DNA from: Streptomyces sp. NBC_00670
Lineage (GTDB): Bacteria > Actinomycetota > Actinomycetes > Streptomycetales > Streptomycetaceae
Length of the DNA: 64,000 nucleotides
Direction: 5' to 3'
Assembly: GCF_036226765.1 (NCBI RefSeq)
Contig: NZ_CP109017.1
Coordinates: 4,465,001 to 4,529,000 of the forward strand
Part shown: one piece after another, positions 1 through 8,586 of the stretch
Layout: every line of letters begins with the position of its first letter
Numbering within the stretch: the first letter of the stretch is position 1
Notes under the pieces: model-generated
Seen by the model: only the letters and a program-made list of their open reading frames with translations
The model's database searches: none
What the model was told of the DNA's origin: nothing
Made by a program: the position numbers and the translations under genes

Positions 1-272
1 AGATCGTCGACACGGCGATCCAGGAGGACGCCGACGCGATCGGGCTGTCGATTCTGTCCGGGGCGCACAACACGCTCTTCGCGGCGGTGATCGAGCTGTT
101 GAAGGAGCGGGACGCGGAGGACATCAAGGTGTTCGGGGGCGGGATCATTCCGGAGGCGGACATCGCGCCGTTGAAGGAGAAGGGGGTCGCGGAGATTTTC
201 ACGCCGGGGGCGACGACGGCGTCGATCGTCGAGTGGGTGCGGGGCAATGTGCGGCAGCCGGCGGGGGCGTAG
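1..272 (+). CDS. icmB: Isobutyryl-CoA mutase small (B12-binding) subunit, C-terminal part
   Basis: The reading frame is open from base 3 to the stop at 270-272, so only the last ~89 residues are in the window. They form the second half of a cobalamin-binding flavodoxin-like domain: 'GLSILSGAH' and 'VFGGGIIP' are the strands and Gly loops that hold the nucleotide tail of B12, followed by 'FTPGATTASIVEWV', the usual end of stand-alone B12 subunits. The DxHxxG B12-ligand motif lies before the window. Such ~137-residue subunits pair with a separate catalytic chain to interconvert isobutyryl-CoA and n-butyryl-CoA. The match to S. coelicolor IcmB is from memory; a methylmalonyl-CoA mutase-type subunit is the alternative. 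Confidence 0.85.
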   Translation, partial: IVDTAIQEDADAIGLSILSGAHNTLFAAVIELLKERDAEDIKVFGGGIIPEADIAPLKEKGVAEIFTPGATTASIVEWVRGNVRQPAGA

Positions 273-668
273 GGCGGGGCTGCGGTTTGTGTGACGGCGG
301 TGGCTTTTTCTCGCCCCCGCCGCCCCTGCCCTTCCCGTCCTCCAGGGGGCTCCGCCCCCTTCGCCCCCGGGGTGGGCGGCACGCGGGGGCTCCGCCCCCT
401 GCACCCCGAAGACGTGAGGGGCTCCGCCCCGGGGGGTGGCAGTCACGGGGCTCCGCCCCCGCCCCCGAGGGGGTTCCACCCCTGGACCCTTGGACCCTCG
501 AAAACACGCGGGGCTGCGCCCCTGACCCCCGCGAACCCCAGGGGTTGCGCCCCTGCGACCCCGGACCACTCCGGCCAACCCAGGGGCGCGGGGAACTGCG
601 CGACCGGCCGTCACGGGGCCGCACTCGCCGTACGACCTCGCCCCCGCCCCCTCCCGCGCAACCGGGGG
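273..668. repeat. Gene-free gap with expanded GC-hairpin repeat (composite repeat copy 1)
   Basis: This convergent gap between icmB and the DUF5691 gene holds no credible gene. It begins at about 296 with the pyrimidine-rich lead (TTTTTCTCGCCCCCGCC) of the composite repeat found elsewhere in the window and ends near 581-603 with GGGGCGCGGGGAACTGCGCG. Between them are four copies of GGGGCTCCGCCCC (345-359, 385-399, 418-430, 447-459) and two variants, GGGGCTGCGCCCC (510-522) and GGGGTTGCGCCCC (541-553). Each can fold into a short hairpin. The run may end transcription from both sides, but there is no U-tract. Confidence 0.7.
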
Positions 669-2297
669 TCAGGGGCCGGCGCCTCCCGGCAGAGGGGTCA
701 GTTCGCTCGTCATCGTCGCGCGTAGCCGCAACGTCGCCGTCAGGCGTTGGAACGCCTCCGCCCAGTAACCCCCCGCCCCCGGCGCCGAGCCCTCCGTTTC
801 GTTGGGGGTCGCCGTGAGCGCCTCCAGCCGGTTCGCCTCCGCAGGAGCCAGGCAGCGTTCCGCCAGGCCCATCACCCCGCTGAAGCTCCACGGGTAACTC
901 CCGGCATCCCGTGCGATGTTGAGCGCGTCCACCACCGCCCCTCCCAGTTCCTCCGCCCACGGGACCGCGCACACGCCGAGGAGCTGGAACGCCTCCGACA
1001 GCCCGTGCGTTCCGATGAACCCCGCCACCCACGCCGCCCGCTCCACCGCCCCGAGCGTGCCGAGGAGCTTCGCCCGTTCCGCCAGGGACACCGCGCCGGG
1101 GCCACCCGCCTCCGGCGCGGACGGTATGCCGAGGAGCGCCCGCGCCCACCCGGGGTCCCGCTGCCGTACCGCCGCCCGGCACCACGCCGCGTGCAGTTCG
1201 CCCTGCCAGTCGTCGGCCACGGGCAGGGCGACGATCTCCTCCGGTGTACGGCCCCCGAACCGGGCCGGCCAGGTCGCGAGCGGTGCGGCGTCCAGCAACT
1301 GGCCCAGCCACCAGGAGCGTTCGCCGCGCCCGGCCGGCGGCTGGGCCACCACTCCGTCGCGCTCCATGCCCGCGTCGCACTCGTGCGGGGCCTCCACCAC
1401 CAGCGTCGGCACCCGGCCGGTCACGTCGACCGCCACGCAGGTGGCCGCGCGCCGGCCCATCCGCGCGGCCAGCGCCGACCCCGGCAGCGCCGACAGCAAC
1501 TCCGCCGCCGTGGCCCGTACGTTGCGGCTGCGGTCGGCGAGGGCCTGTTCCAGGAACGGCTCGTCCTCGGGGCCGAGCCCCGTCCGCAGCGAGTCGAGGA
1601 ACATCAGCCGGTCCTCGGCCCGCTCCGCCGGCCACGTCGTCGACAGCAGCGCACGGCCGGCGGCGGGGGTGCGTGCCCTGAGCGCCGTGAGCAGCGCCAC
1701 GCGCTCGGCGAACAGGCCCTCCTGCCACAGCTCCCGCACCCGGTCGGACTCCTCGGCCGACGGCAGTTCCGCCCCGCCGCCCGGCGCGGCCCGCAGGGCG
1801 AACCGCCAGTCCGGGTTGAGCCGGGCCAGCCACAGTGCCCGCGGCCCCGCGAAGGCGAGCGCCGCCGGGCGCAGGTCCGTACGCCCCCGCGCCGCGTCCA
1901 GCAGCGCAGGCAGCGCCTCGGGCGGCGCCGCGAAACCCCGCTCGTTCGCCAGCGACAGCCACTGCGGGAGCAGCTCCCTCAGGTCCGGCGCCGCTCCCCG
2001 GCGGCCGCCCGCCGTCCCGGGCCGGTCCGTCAGCAGTGCCGCCAGCCGGCGCGCCGCCGCGGGCGGCAGCGGGGGACGAGGGTCGGGCTCGGCGGGCTCC
2101 GGCCGCGCGGCGGCGGGCGCGGCGCGCAGCCCCGCCCGCCGCCGTACGGTCGCCACGGCCGCCGCGTCCAGCAGCGCCGCCGGTGCCTCGCGGCCGGGCG
2201 GCAGCCCCGGCGGCGTCCGACGGTCGGTGCCCAGCAGGGCCGCCGTCACCAGTTCCTCCCAGGGGAGCGGGCCGGGAGCGGAGCGGGTGCCGCTCAT
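669..2297 (-). CDS. DUF5691 family protein
   Basis: This 542-residue soluble protein lies downstream of the SWIM-like gene on the same strand (67-bp gap). It starts at an ATG preceded by GAAAGGAAC. The middle contains HEAT-like helical stretches ('RSRNVRATAAELLSALPGSALAARM' region, split here around residues 245-270). Such proteins (DUF5691) travel with SWIM, MoxR, DUF5682 and vWA genes in actinobacteria. No catalytic motif is visible. A scaffold or adaptor role for the neighbouring AAA+ system is inferred only from gene neighbourhood and helical character. The family call is from recall of the neighbourhood and the 'PWEELVTAALLGTDRR' N-terminus. Confidence 0.75.
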   Translation of the reverse strand: MSGTRSAPGPLPWEELVTAALLGTDRRTPPGLPPGREAPAALLDAAAVATVRRRAGLRAAPAAARPEPAEPDPRPPLPPAAARRLAALLTDRPGTAGGRRGAAPDLRELLPQWLSLANERGFAAPPEALPALLDAARGRTDLRPAALAFAGPRALWLARLNPDWRFALRAAPGGGAELPSAEESDRVRELWQEGLFAERVALLTALRARTPAAGRALLSTTWPAERAEDRLMFLDSLRTGLGPEDEPFLEQALADRSRNVRATAAELLSALPGSALAARMGRRAATCVAVDVTGRVPTLVVEAPHECDAGMERDGVVAQPPAGRGERSWWLGQLLDAAPLATWPARFGGRTPEEIVALPVADDWQGELHAAWCRAAVRQRDPGWARALLGIPSAPEAGGPGAVSLAERAKLLGTLGAVERAAWVAGFIGTHGLSEAFQLLGVCAVPWAEELGGAVVDALNIARDAGSYPWSFSGVMGLAERCLAPAEANRLEALTATPNETEGSAPGAGGYWAEAFQRLTATLRLRATMTSELTPLPGGAGP

Positions 2298-2364
2298 ACG
2301 CGTTCCTTTCGGGAGGAGAAGGGGTGAGTGAGGGGGAGGCGCGGCGCTGGGCGCGGGGCTCGGG

Positions 2365-3591
2365 TCAGCACAGTGCCACCGCCTCTCCGGTCCCCTCCGG
2401 CCAGGCCGTCAGCGGGGCGAGGCCGCGGTGGCCGCACTCGCCGAAGACCGTGACCGGGGCGCCGCCCGACAGGGCGACCAGCCGCCACAGGCCCGGGCGG
2501 GTTCCCGCCGCCGGAGTGACAGGAAGCGCCAGATCGCCGTCCGCGTCGGCCAGTTGCCAGGAGCCCTCCCCGGCCGGGACCGGCACCACGCGGCGCAGCG
2601 TCACCGGATGGGCGTCCAGCCACGGGTCGTCCCGCAGTGCCTCGCCGTACCGGGCTGCGGCCTCGGCCGGGCCGCCGCCCGGCGGGCGTATCGGTGCCGG
2701 ACCGGGGGCCGAGAACCGCTCGCCCAGAGCCACCCGCAATTGGCCCGCACCGGGGTACGCCACCGTCTCCGCGTCCAGCGCCAGCCCCACCGGCAGGGAC
2801 AGCTCCGGGGCCCGGCCCCCGCCCCCGTACGACAGGACCAGTGCCGTACGGCCGGATTCCGTGCCGTGCAGCCAGATCCGGCGCGTGGTGAGCCGGCTGT
2901 CCTGCGTGTCGTACTGGGCCAGCACCAGCCAGCGGTCCCGCACCGGCGGTCCCGCGGGCGAGGCGGGCAGGCCGATCCGCGAGCGGACCGTCGCCGCGAG
3001 GCCGTCGGGCAGGTCGCCGTGGCGCAGCCAGCCCCGGTCGAGGAGATGGAGCAGCGCGCACTCCTCCAGCAGCCGGGCGGGCCAGCCGGGACCCGACCCC
3101 GGTATCGCCCCCAACTCCCGCACGCGCGCGGCCAGTCCGGGTGCCTGCGCGTCGACCATGCGGGCCGCCGTCTCCTCCCAGAGCCCGTACCCCTCCTCCT
3201 CGGCGGCGGCCAGGCCCCCGCGCAGCAGATCGGCCAGCCGTTGCTCCAACTCCGTGGCGCCCGCCGTGATCCGGGCCGCCCGCAGCTCCGCCCGGCGCCG
3301 GGCCGCCCGGGGATCGGCCGGCCCGGAACCGGTGGGAGCGGGATCGTTGGGCCCGGAACTCGTGGGACCGGAGCTTCCGCCGTCGTCCGCCGTCCGCTCC
3401 TCTCCCGCGCGCCGCGTTCCGCGAACCGTGACCGCCCCCTCTCCTGAACTCCCCACGCCCGGCCGCGGACCGGCCGCACCGGACCCGCCGGACGCCGCGC
3501 CCGGCACAACGCCGGCCGCCGTGCCCGGCCCGGTGCCGGACGTCGGTGCCGGGACCTGGTCCGTGGCCCGGCGCACCCCCGCATCACTCAT
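2365..3591 (-). CDS. SWIM-family protein lacking the SWIM zinc finger
   Basis: 408 residues. From about residue 95 the protein follows the C-terminal region of actinobacterial 'SWIM zinc finger' proteins: 'RAARITAGATELEQRLADLL', then 'MVDAQAPGLAARVRELG', 'GPGWPARLLEECALLHLL' and 'VRDRWLVLAQYDTQDSRL'. The usual N-terminal CxCx…CxH module is missing: residues 1-95 are Gly/Ala/Pro/Ser-rich with no cysteine. The ATG at 3591 was chosen because an in-frame TTG at 3621 lies inside the promoter -35 element. The ATG sits 7 nt below the -10 box, so the mRNA is probably leaderless. It heads the SWIM-like/DUF5691 arm, divergent from MoxR. Confidence 0.75.
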   Translation of the reverse strand: MSDAGVRRATDQVPAPTSGTGPGTAAGVVPGAASGGSGAAGPRPGVGSSGEGAVTVRGTRRAGEERTADDGGSSGPTSSGPNDPAPTGSGPADPRAARRRAELRAARITAGATELEQRLADLLRGGLAAAEEEGYGLWEETAARMVDAQAPGLAARVRELGAIPGSGPGWPARLLEECALLHLLDRGWLRHGDLPDGLAATVRSRIGLPASPAGPPVRDRWLVLAQYDTQDSRLTTRRIWLHGTESGRTALVLSYGGGGRAPELSLPVGLALDAETVAYPGAGQLRVALGERFSAPGPAPIRPPGGGPAEAAARYGEALRDDPWLDAHPVTLRRVVPVPAGEGSWQLADADGDLALPVTPAAGTRPGLWRLVALSGGAPVTVFGECGHRGLAPLTAWPEGTGEAVALC

Positions 3592-3598
3592 GCCAACG

Positions 3599-3621
3599 AC
3601 GGTAGATCCCGCCACTGACAA
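3599..3621 (-). promoter_or_regulatory. RecA-NDp / PafBC-type DNA-damage promoter (SWIM-like arm)
   Basis: Read on the minus strand, TTGTCAGTGGC (3621-3611) is followed by six bases and TACCGT (3604-3599). This fits the LexA-independent damage promoter of actinobacteria, TTGTCAGTGGC-N6-TAnnnT. The downstream ATG at 3591 falls where transcription should start. Confidence 0.8.
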
Positions 3622-3657
3622 TCCGCCCTGCGAGCGCGTTTGTGCAGGTCAGGGCGA

Positions 3658-3680
3658 TTGTCAGTGGCGTGGTGCAGGGT
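3658..3680 (+). promoter_or_regulatory. RecA-NDp / PafBC-type DNA-damage promoter (MoxR arm)
   Basis: TTGTCAGTGGC (3658-3668), six bases, then CAGGGT (3675-3680), one mismatch from TAGGGT. With its mirror copy it forms an inverted repeat about 46 bp centre to centre. Expected start ~3687, leaving a ~36-nt leader with the ribosome site CTGGAGGGGGA before the MoxR ATG. Confidence 0.75.
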
Positions 3681-3722
3681 GGAACCAGATCCGGACCGGC
3701 CGAGCTGGAGGGGGACCTGCCC

Positions 3723-4877
3723 ATGCCTGCGCCCGTGGAAGAGACGACGACCGCACACGGCGGAACCGACGACGACAACGTGCACGCGACGAGGGCCGCC
3801 GGGGCCCTGCGGCCGCACGCCGAGGACGCGTTCGCCGGCGAACTCGCCGCCCTGGCCGCGCAGGACGACCGCCCGCGTCCGCCCCGCTGGAAACTGTCGC
3901 CGTGGGCCGTGGCGACGTACCTGCTCGGCGGCACGCTGCCGGACGGCACGGTGATCACCCCGAAGTACGTGGGCCCGCGCCGCATCGTCGAGGTCGCCGT
4001 CACCACCCTCGCCACCGACCGCGCCCTGCTCCTGCTCGGCGTGCCCGGCACCGCCAAGACCTGGGTGTCGGAACACCTCGCCGCGGCCGTCAGCGGCGAC
4101 TCGACGCTGCTGGTCCAGGGCACCGCCGGCACCCCGGAGGAGGCGATCCGCTACGGCTGGAACTACGCGCAACTGCTGGCCCGCGGCCCCAGCCGGGAGG
4201 CGCTGGTGCCGAGCCCCGTGCTCCGCGCGATGGCAGCGGGAACGACCGCCCGCGTCGAGGAACTGACCCGCGTTCCGGCGGACGTCCAGGACTCGCTCAT
4301 CACGATCCTGTCCGAGAAGACCCTGCCGATACCGGAGCTGGGAGAGGAGGTGCAGGCCGTCCGCGGCTTCAACCTCATCGCCACCGCCAACGACCGCGAC
4401 CGCGGGGTCAACGAGCTCTCCAGCGCCCTGCGCCGCCGCTTCAACACGGTGGTGCTGCCCCTGCCGGAGACCGCCGAGGCCGAGGTCGAGATCGTCACCC
4501 GTCGGGTCGACCAGATCGGCCGCGCCCTCGACCTGCCCACGGCGCCCGACGGCATCGACGAGATCCGCCGCGTCGTCACCGTCTTCCGCGAACTGCGCGA
4601 GGGCGTCACCGCGGACGGCCGGACGAAGCTGAAGTCGCCCAGCGGCACCCTCTCCACGGCCGAGGCGATCTCCGTGGTCACCGGCGGGCTCGCCCTCGCC
4701 GCCCACTTCGGTGACGGCGTACTGCGGCCGGGCGACGTCGCCGTGGGCATCCTCGGTGCCGTCGTCCGGGACCCGGCGGCCGACCGGGTCGCCTGGCGCG
4801 AGTATCTGGAGGCGGTCGTCCGGGAGCGGGAGGGGTGGGCGGACTTCTACCGGGCCTGCCGGGAGGTGAGCCCATGA
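3723..4877 (+). CDS. MoxR-type AAA+ ATPase
   Basis: 384 residues. Walker A is 'LLLGVPGTAKTWVSEHL'. The Walker-B region is 'TRVPADVQDSLITILSEK', and the sensor-1 stretch is 'GFNLIATANDRDRG', all typical of MoxR ATPases. These use ATP to remodel partner proteins, usually together with a vWA protein. The ATG at 3723 was preferred over an upstream in-frame GTG (3642) because that GTG lies before the -10 box, while 3723 has a strong GGAGGGGGA site. The stop overlaps the next start by 4 nt (ATGA), so it is translationally coupled to the DUF5682 gene. Expression is probably induced by DNA damage. Confidence 0.9.
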   Translation: MPAPVEETTTAHGGTDDDNVHATRAAGALRPHAEDAFAGELAALAAQDDRPRPPRWKLSPWAVATYLLGGTLPDGTVITPKYVGPRRIVEVAVTTLATDRALLLLGVPGTAKTWVSEHLAAAVSGDSTLLVQGTAGTPEEAIRYGWNYAQLLARGPSREALVPSPVLRAMAAGTTARVEELTRVPADVQDSLITILSEKTLPIPELGEEVQAVRGFNLIATANDRDRGVNELSSALRRRFNTVVLPLPETAEAEVEIVTRRVDQIGRALDLPTAPDGIDEIRRVVTVFRELREGVTADGRTKLKSPSGTLSTAEAISVVTGGLALAAHFGDGVLRPGDVAVGILGAVVRDPAADRVAWREYLEAVVREREGWADFYRACREVSP

Positions 4878-7273
4878 CCGGCACGGGGCCACTGCTGCTC
4901 GGCGTCCGCCATCACGGGCCGGGCTCGGCGCGGGCGGTGCGGGCCGCGCTCGAGGCGGCGGGCCCGGGGACCGTACTGATCGAGGGGCCGCCGGAGGCGG
5001 ATCCGCTGATCCCGCTCGCGGCGGACGAGGCGATGCGGCCGCCGGTCGCGCTGCTCGCCCACGCGGTGGACGAGCCGGGGCGCTCGGCGTTCTGGCCGCT
5101 GGCCGAGTTCTCCCCGGAGTGGGTGGCCCTCCGCTGGGCGCTGGAGCACGACGTGCCCGCCCGCTTCATCGACCTGCCGGTCGCGCACACCCTGGCATGG
5201 GAGAGCGACGAGGCCGACGAGGCCGGGGAGACCGACGAGGCCGGGCGCGTGCGGGTCGATCCGCTCGCCGTGCTCGCCGACGCCGCCGGGTACGACGATC
5301 CCGAGCGCTGGTGGGAGGACGCCGTCGAGCACCGGGGCGCGGCGGGGGACGCCCTCGCGCCGTTCGCGGCGCTCGGCGAGGCGATGGGCGCGCTCCGGGA
5401 GACCTACGGCGACGGCGGGCACGCGCGGGACCTGGTGCGCGAGGCGTACATGCGGATCCAGGTGCGGGCGGCGGTCAAGGAGTTCGGGGACCGGGTGGCC
5501 GTGGTGTGCGGGGCCTGGCACGTGCCCGCGCTGCGGGAGCGCACCACCCTGGCCGCCGACCGGGCGCTGGTGAAGGGCCTGCCCCGGGTGAGGGCCGACA
5601 TGACGTGGGTGCCGTGGACCCACCGCAGACTGTCCCGGGCGGGGGGCTACGGCGCCGGCATCGAGTCGCCCGGCTGGTACGGCCATCTGTTCGCCGCCCC
5701 GGACCGGCCCGTCGAACGGTGGCTGACCAAGGTGGCCGGGCTGCTCCGGGCCGAGGACCGGATCGTGTCGTCCGCCGACGTCATCGAGGCGGTACGGCTG
5801 GCGGAGACGCTCGCGGTGCTGCGCGGCCGGCCGCTGCCCGGGCTGACCGAGACGCTCGACGCCGTGCGGGCGGTCATGTGCGAGGGCTCGGACGTGCCGC
5901 TGGCGCTGGTGCGGGACCGGCTCGTGCTCGGGGAGGTAAGGGGAGAGGTCCCCGACTCGGCGCCCGCGGTGCCCCTGCAACGGGACCTCGCCCGGCACCA
6001 GCGGCGGCTGCGGCTGAAACCCGAGCCGTCGGCGCGTGAGGCGGAACTGGACCTGCGCAAGGAGACGGACGCCGGACGCAGCCGGCTGCTGCACCGGCTG
6101 CGGCTGCTGGGCGTCGGCTGGGGCGAGCCGACCGGGGGCCGTGCCGGTACGGGCACCTTCCGGGAGACCTGGCGGCTGCGCTGGGAACCCGAACTGGCGG
6201 TGCGGGTCGCCGAGGCGGGGGTGTGGGGCACCACGGTGCTCGCCGCGGCGACCGCGAAGGCCGAGGCGGAGGCGCTGTCCGCGCGAGGGCTCGCCGAGGT
6301 CACCGCGCTCGCCGAACGGTGTCTGCTCGCCGGGCTCCCGGACGCGCTGCCGGTGGTGATGCGGGTCCTCACCGACCGCGCGGCACTCGACACCGATGTA
6401 GGGCGCCTCGCCCAGGCCCTGCCCGCGCTCGTCCGCTCCCTGCGCTACGGCGACGTGCGCGGCACGGACACCGGGGCCCTGGCCGAGGTCGCCGGAGGCC
6501 TGGCCGAGCGGGTGTTCGTCGGCCTCCCGCCCGCCTGCGCCGCGCTCGACGCCGAGGCCGCGGCCGCGCTGCGGGGCCATGTCGACGCCGTGCATGGGGC
6601 GGTGGCGCTGCTGGCCGAGGGGACCGGGCCGCCGCCCGGCCGCGGTGGGCTGCGCCGGCGCTGGCACGCGGTGCTGCGCGTGCTGTCGGCGCGGGACACG
6701 GTCGCGGGGCTCGTACGCGGCCGAGCCGTACGGCTGCTGCTCGACGACGGAGAGCTGGACGAGGAGGAGGCGGCCCGGCTGATGGGGCTCGTCCTGTCGC
6801 CGGGCACGCCGCCGGCGGACGCGGCCGCATGGATCGAGGGGTTCCTCGGAGGCGGCTCCGGCGGCGGAATGCTGCTCGTGCACGACGAACGGCTGCGGGG
6901 GCTGGTGGACGCCTGGCTCACGGGGGTCCCCGCGCAGGCGTTCGACGACGTACTGCCGCTGCTGCGGCGCACGTTCGCGGCGTACGAGGCGGGGGTGCGC
7001 AGAACGCTCGGCGAACTGGTGCGGCGCGGTCCCGGGGAGCGGGGGAGCGCCGGGCACGGGGGAGCGGGCGTCCCGGGGTTCGGAGACGGCCTGGACGCGG
7101 GGCGCGCGGACGCCGTACTGCCGGTGCTGGGACTGCTCCTCGGCCTCCCCGGCACGGAGGAGAAGGAGGAGCCGCCGCACACCGGCCTTCCGGGCGACGG
7201 CTTTCCACCCGCCGGTCTCCCGCGTGACGGCGGGCGGGACGTGTGCAACGGGTGTGGGGAGGCGGCGGTATGA
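4874..7273 (+). CDS. DUF5682 family protein
   Basis: 799 residues, starting 'MTGTGPLLLGVRHHGPGSARAV'. The N-terminal ~300 residues resemble the TraB/ChaN-like fold: 'GVRHHGPGS', 'VLIEGPPEADPLI', 'YMRIQVRAAV' and 'VAVVCGAWHVPAL' are the conserved blocks of DUF5682, with a His-Gly and a late WH pair like the metal-binding residues of that superfamily. The rest is helical with no motif I recognise. It is coupled to both neighbours by ATGA overlaps, so it is presumably made in a fixed ratio with the MoxR ATPase and the vWA protein. Activity is unproven; a hydrolase-like effector is a reasonable inference. Confidence 0.85.
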   Translation: MTGTGPLLLGVRHHGPGSARAVRAALEAAGPGTVLIEGPPEADPLIPLAADEAMRPPVALLAHAVDEPGRSAFWPLAEFSPEWVALRWALEHDVPARFIDLPVAHTLAWESDEADEAGETDEAGRVRVDPLAVLADAAGYDDPERWWEDAVEHRGAAGDALAPFAALGEAMGALRETYGDGGHARDLVREAYMRIQVRAAVKEFGDRVAVVCGAWHVPALRERTTLAADRALVKGLPRVRADMTWVPWTHRRLSRAGGYGAGIESPGWYGHLFAAPDRPVERWLTKVAGLLRAEDRIVSSADVIEAVRLAETLAVLRGRPLPGLTETLDAVRAVMCEGSDVPLALVRDRLVLGEVRGEVPDSAPAVPLQRDLARHQRRLRLKPEPSAREAELDLRKETDAGRSRLLHRLRLLGVGWGEPTGGRAGTGTFRETWRLRWEPELAVRVAEAGVWGTTVLAAATAKAEAEALSARGLAEVTALAERCLLAGLPDALPVVMRVLTDRAALDTDVGRLAQALPALVRSLRYGDVRGTDTGALAEVAGGLAERVFVGLPPACAALDAEAAAALRGHVDAVHGAVALLAEGTGPPPGRGGLRRRWHAVLRVLSARDTVAGLVRGRAVRLLLDDGELDEEEAARLMGLVLSPGTPPADAAAWIEGFLGGGSGGGMLLVHDERLRGLVDAWLTGVPAQAFDDVLPLLRRTFAAYEAGVRRTLGELVRRGPGERGSAGHGGAGVPGFGDGLDAGRADAVLPVLGLLLGLPGTEEKEEPPHTGLPGDGFPPAGLPRDGGRDVCNGCGEAAV

Positions 7274-8475
7274 CGGTGGAACGGCAGGTGCCGCGGGCGG
7301 CGGGGAAGCCGGACGGGCCGGGGGCTCCGGACGCGGCGGGAGAGCGGTTGCGGCGGTGGCGGCTCGTGCTCGGCGGGGGCGGCGCCGACGGCACCGGACA
7401 CGAACTCGTCGGGCGGGACGCGGCGATGGACGGCGCACTGGGCGCGCTCTACGGGAAGGAGGAGAAACCGGCGTCGGGCCGGGACCGGTCGGCGGGGCTC
7501 GGGGCGTCCGCGCCGGCGGTCGCCCGCTGGCTCGGGGACATACGGACGTACTTCCCGGCCTCCGTGGTGCGGGTGATGCAGCGGGACGCCATCGACCGGC
7601 TCGGCCTTGCCACGCTGCTGCTGGAGCCGGAGCTGCTCGAGGCGGTGGAGGCGGACGTCCACCTCGTCGGCACCCTGCTCTCCCTCAACAGGGCGATGCC
7701 CGAGACGACGAGGGAGACGGCACGGGCGGTGGTGCGCAAGGTGGTCCAGGAGCTGGAGAAGCGGCTCGCCACCCGCACGCGGGCCGCGCTCACCGGCGCC
7801 CTCGACCGCGGCGCCCGGGTCACCCGGCCCCGCCACGGCGACGTCGACTGGAACCGGACGATCGCGGCCAACCTCAAGCACTACCTGCCCGAGCACGGCA
7901 CGGTCGTGCCGGAGCGGCTCGTCGGGCACGGGCGTGTGTCGCCGTCGGTGAGGAAGGAGGTGATCCTCTGCATCGACCAGTCGGGGTCGATGGCGTCGTC
8001 GGTCGTGTACGCGTCCGTGTTCGGGGCGGTGCTGGCGTCGATGCGGTCGATCGCCACGCGGCTCGTCGTCTTCGACACGGCAGTGGCCGATCTGACGGAC
8101 CGGCTCGACGACCCGGTCGACGTCCTCTTCGGCACCCGGCTCGGCGGCGGCACGGACATCAACAGGGCGCTGTCCTACTGCCAGTCGCGGATCACCCGCC
8201 CCGCCGACACGGTCGTGGTCCTCATCAGTGACCTCTACGAAGGGGGGATACGGGACGAGATGCTGAAGCGGGTGGCGGCGATGCGGGCGTCGGGGGTGCG
8301 GTTCGTGGCGTTGCTCGCGCTGTCCGACGAGGGGGCGCCCGCCTACGACCGCGAGCACGCGGCGGCGCTCGCGGCGCTCGGGGCACCGGCGTTTGCGTGC
8401 ACGCCCGAGCTGTTTCCCGAGGTGATGGCGGCGGCGCTCGAGAAACGGCCGCTGCCGATACCGGACGTGGGCTGA
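7270..8475 (+). CDS. vWA-domain protein partner of MoxR
   Basis: 401 residues. The ATG at 7270 overlaps the previous stop (ATGA) and follows GGGGAGGCGG. The C-terminal half is a von Willebrand A domain with a complete MIDAS metal site: 'CIDQSGSMASS' (DxSxS), 'GGGTDIN' (Thr) and 'LISDLYEGG' (Asp). The N-terminal half is helical ('DVHLVGTLLSLNRAMPET'). In MoxR systems the vWA protein binds the ATPase and substrate through the Mg-bound MIDAS. It ends the MoxR–DUF5682–vWA operon. No signal peptide or membrane segment is visible, so it acts in the cytoplasm. Confidence 0.9.
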   Translation: MTVERQVPRAAGKPDGPGAPDAAGERLRRWRLVLGGGGADGTGHELVGRDAAMDGALGALYGKEEKPASGRDRSAGLGASAPAVARWLGDIRTYFPASVVRVMQRDAIDRLGLATLLLEPELLEAVEADVHLVGTLLSLNRAMPETTRETARAVVRKVVQELEKRLATRTRAALTGALDRGARVTRPRHGDVDWNRTIAANLKHYLPEHGTVVPERLVGHGRVSPSVRKEVILCIDQSGSMASSVVYASVFGAVLASMRSIATRLVVFDTAVADLTDRLDDPVDVLFGTRLGGGTDINRALSYCQSRITRPADTVVVLISDLYEGGIRDEMLKRVAAMRASGVRFVALLALSDEGAPAYDREHAAALAALGAPAFACTPELFPEVMAAALEKRPLPIPDVG

Positions 8476-8586
8476 GGGAGGGGACGAGGACAGGGGCTTG
8501 CGCGGGCTCGGAGGCGGCGTGCGAGTATCGGTGCTCCTTCGCTCGTACCCCTCTCGTTCCGCCCGTCCCACGGAGGCTGTTCCGCC

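Noticed and set aside
199-1962. Long minus-strand frame opposite and beside the DUF5691 gene
   Set aside because: Gly/Ala/Arg-only composition without motifs; a GC-rich shadow of the DUF5691 gene and the repeat gap.
3621-3642. Alternative starts: TTG 3621 for the SWIM-like gene and GTG 3642 for MoxR
   Set aside because: Both lie inside or before the promoter boxes, so they could not be translated from these transcripts.
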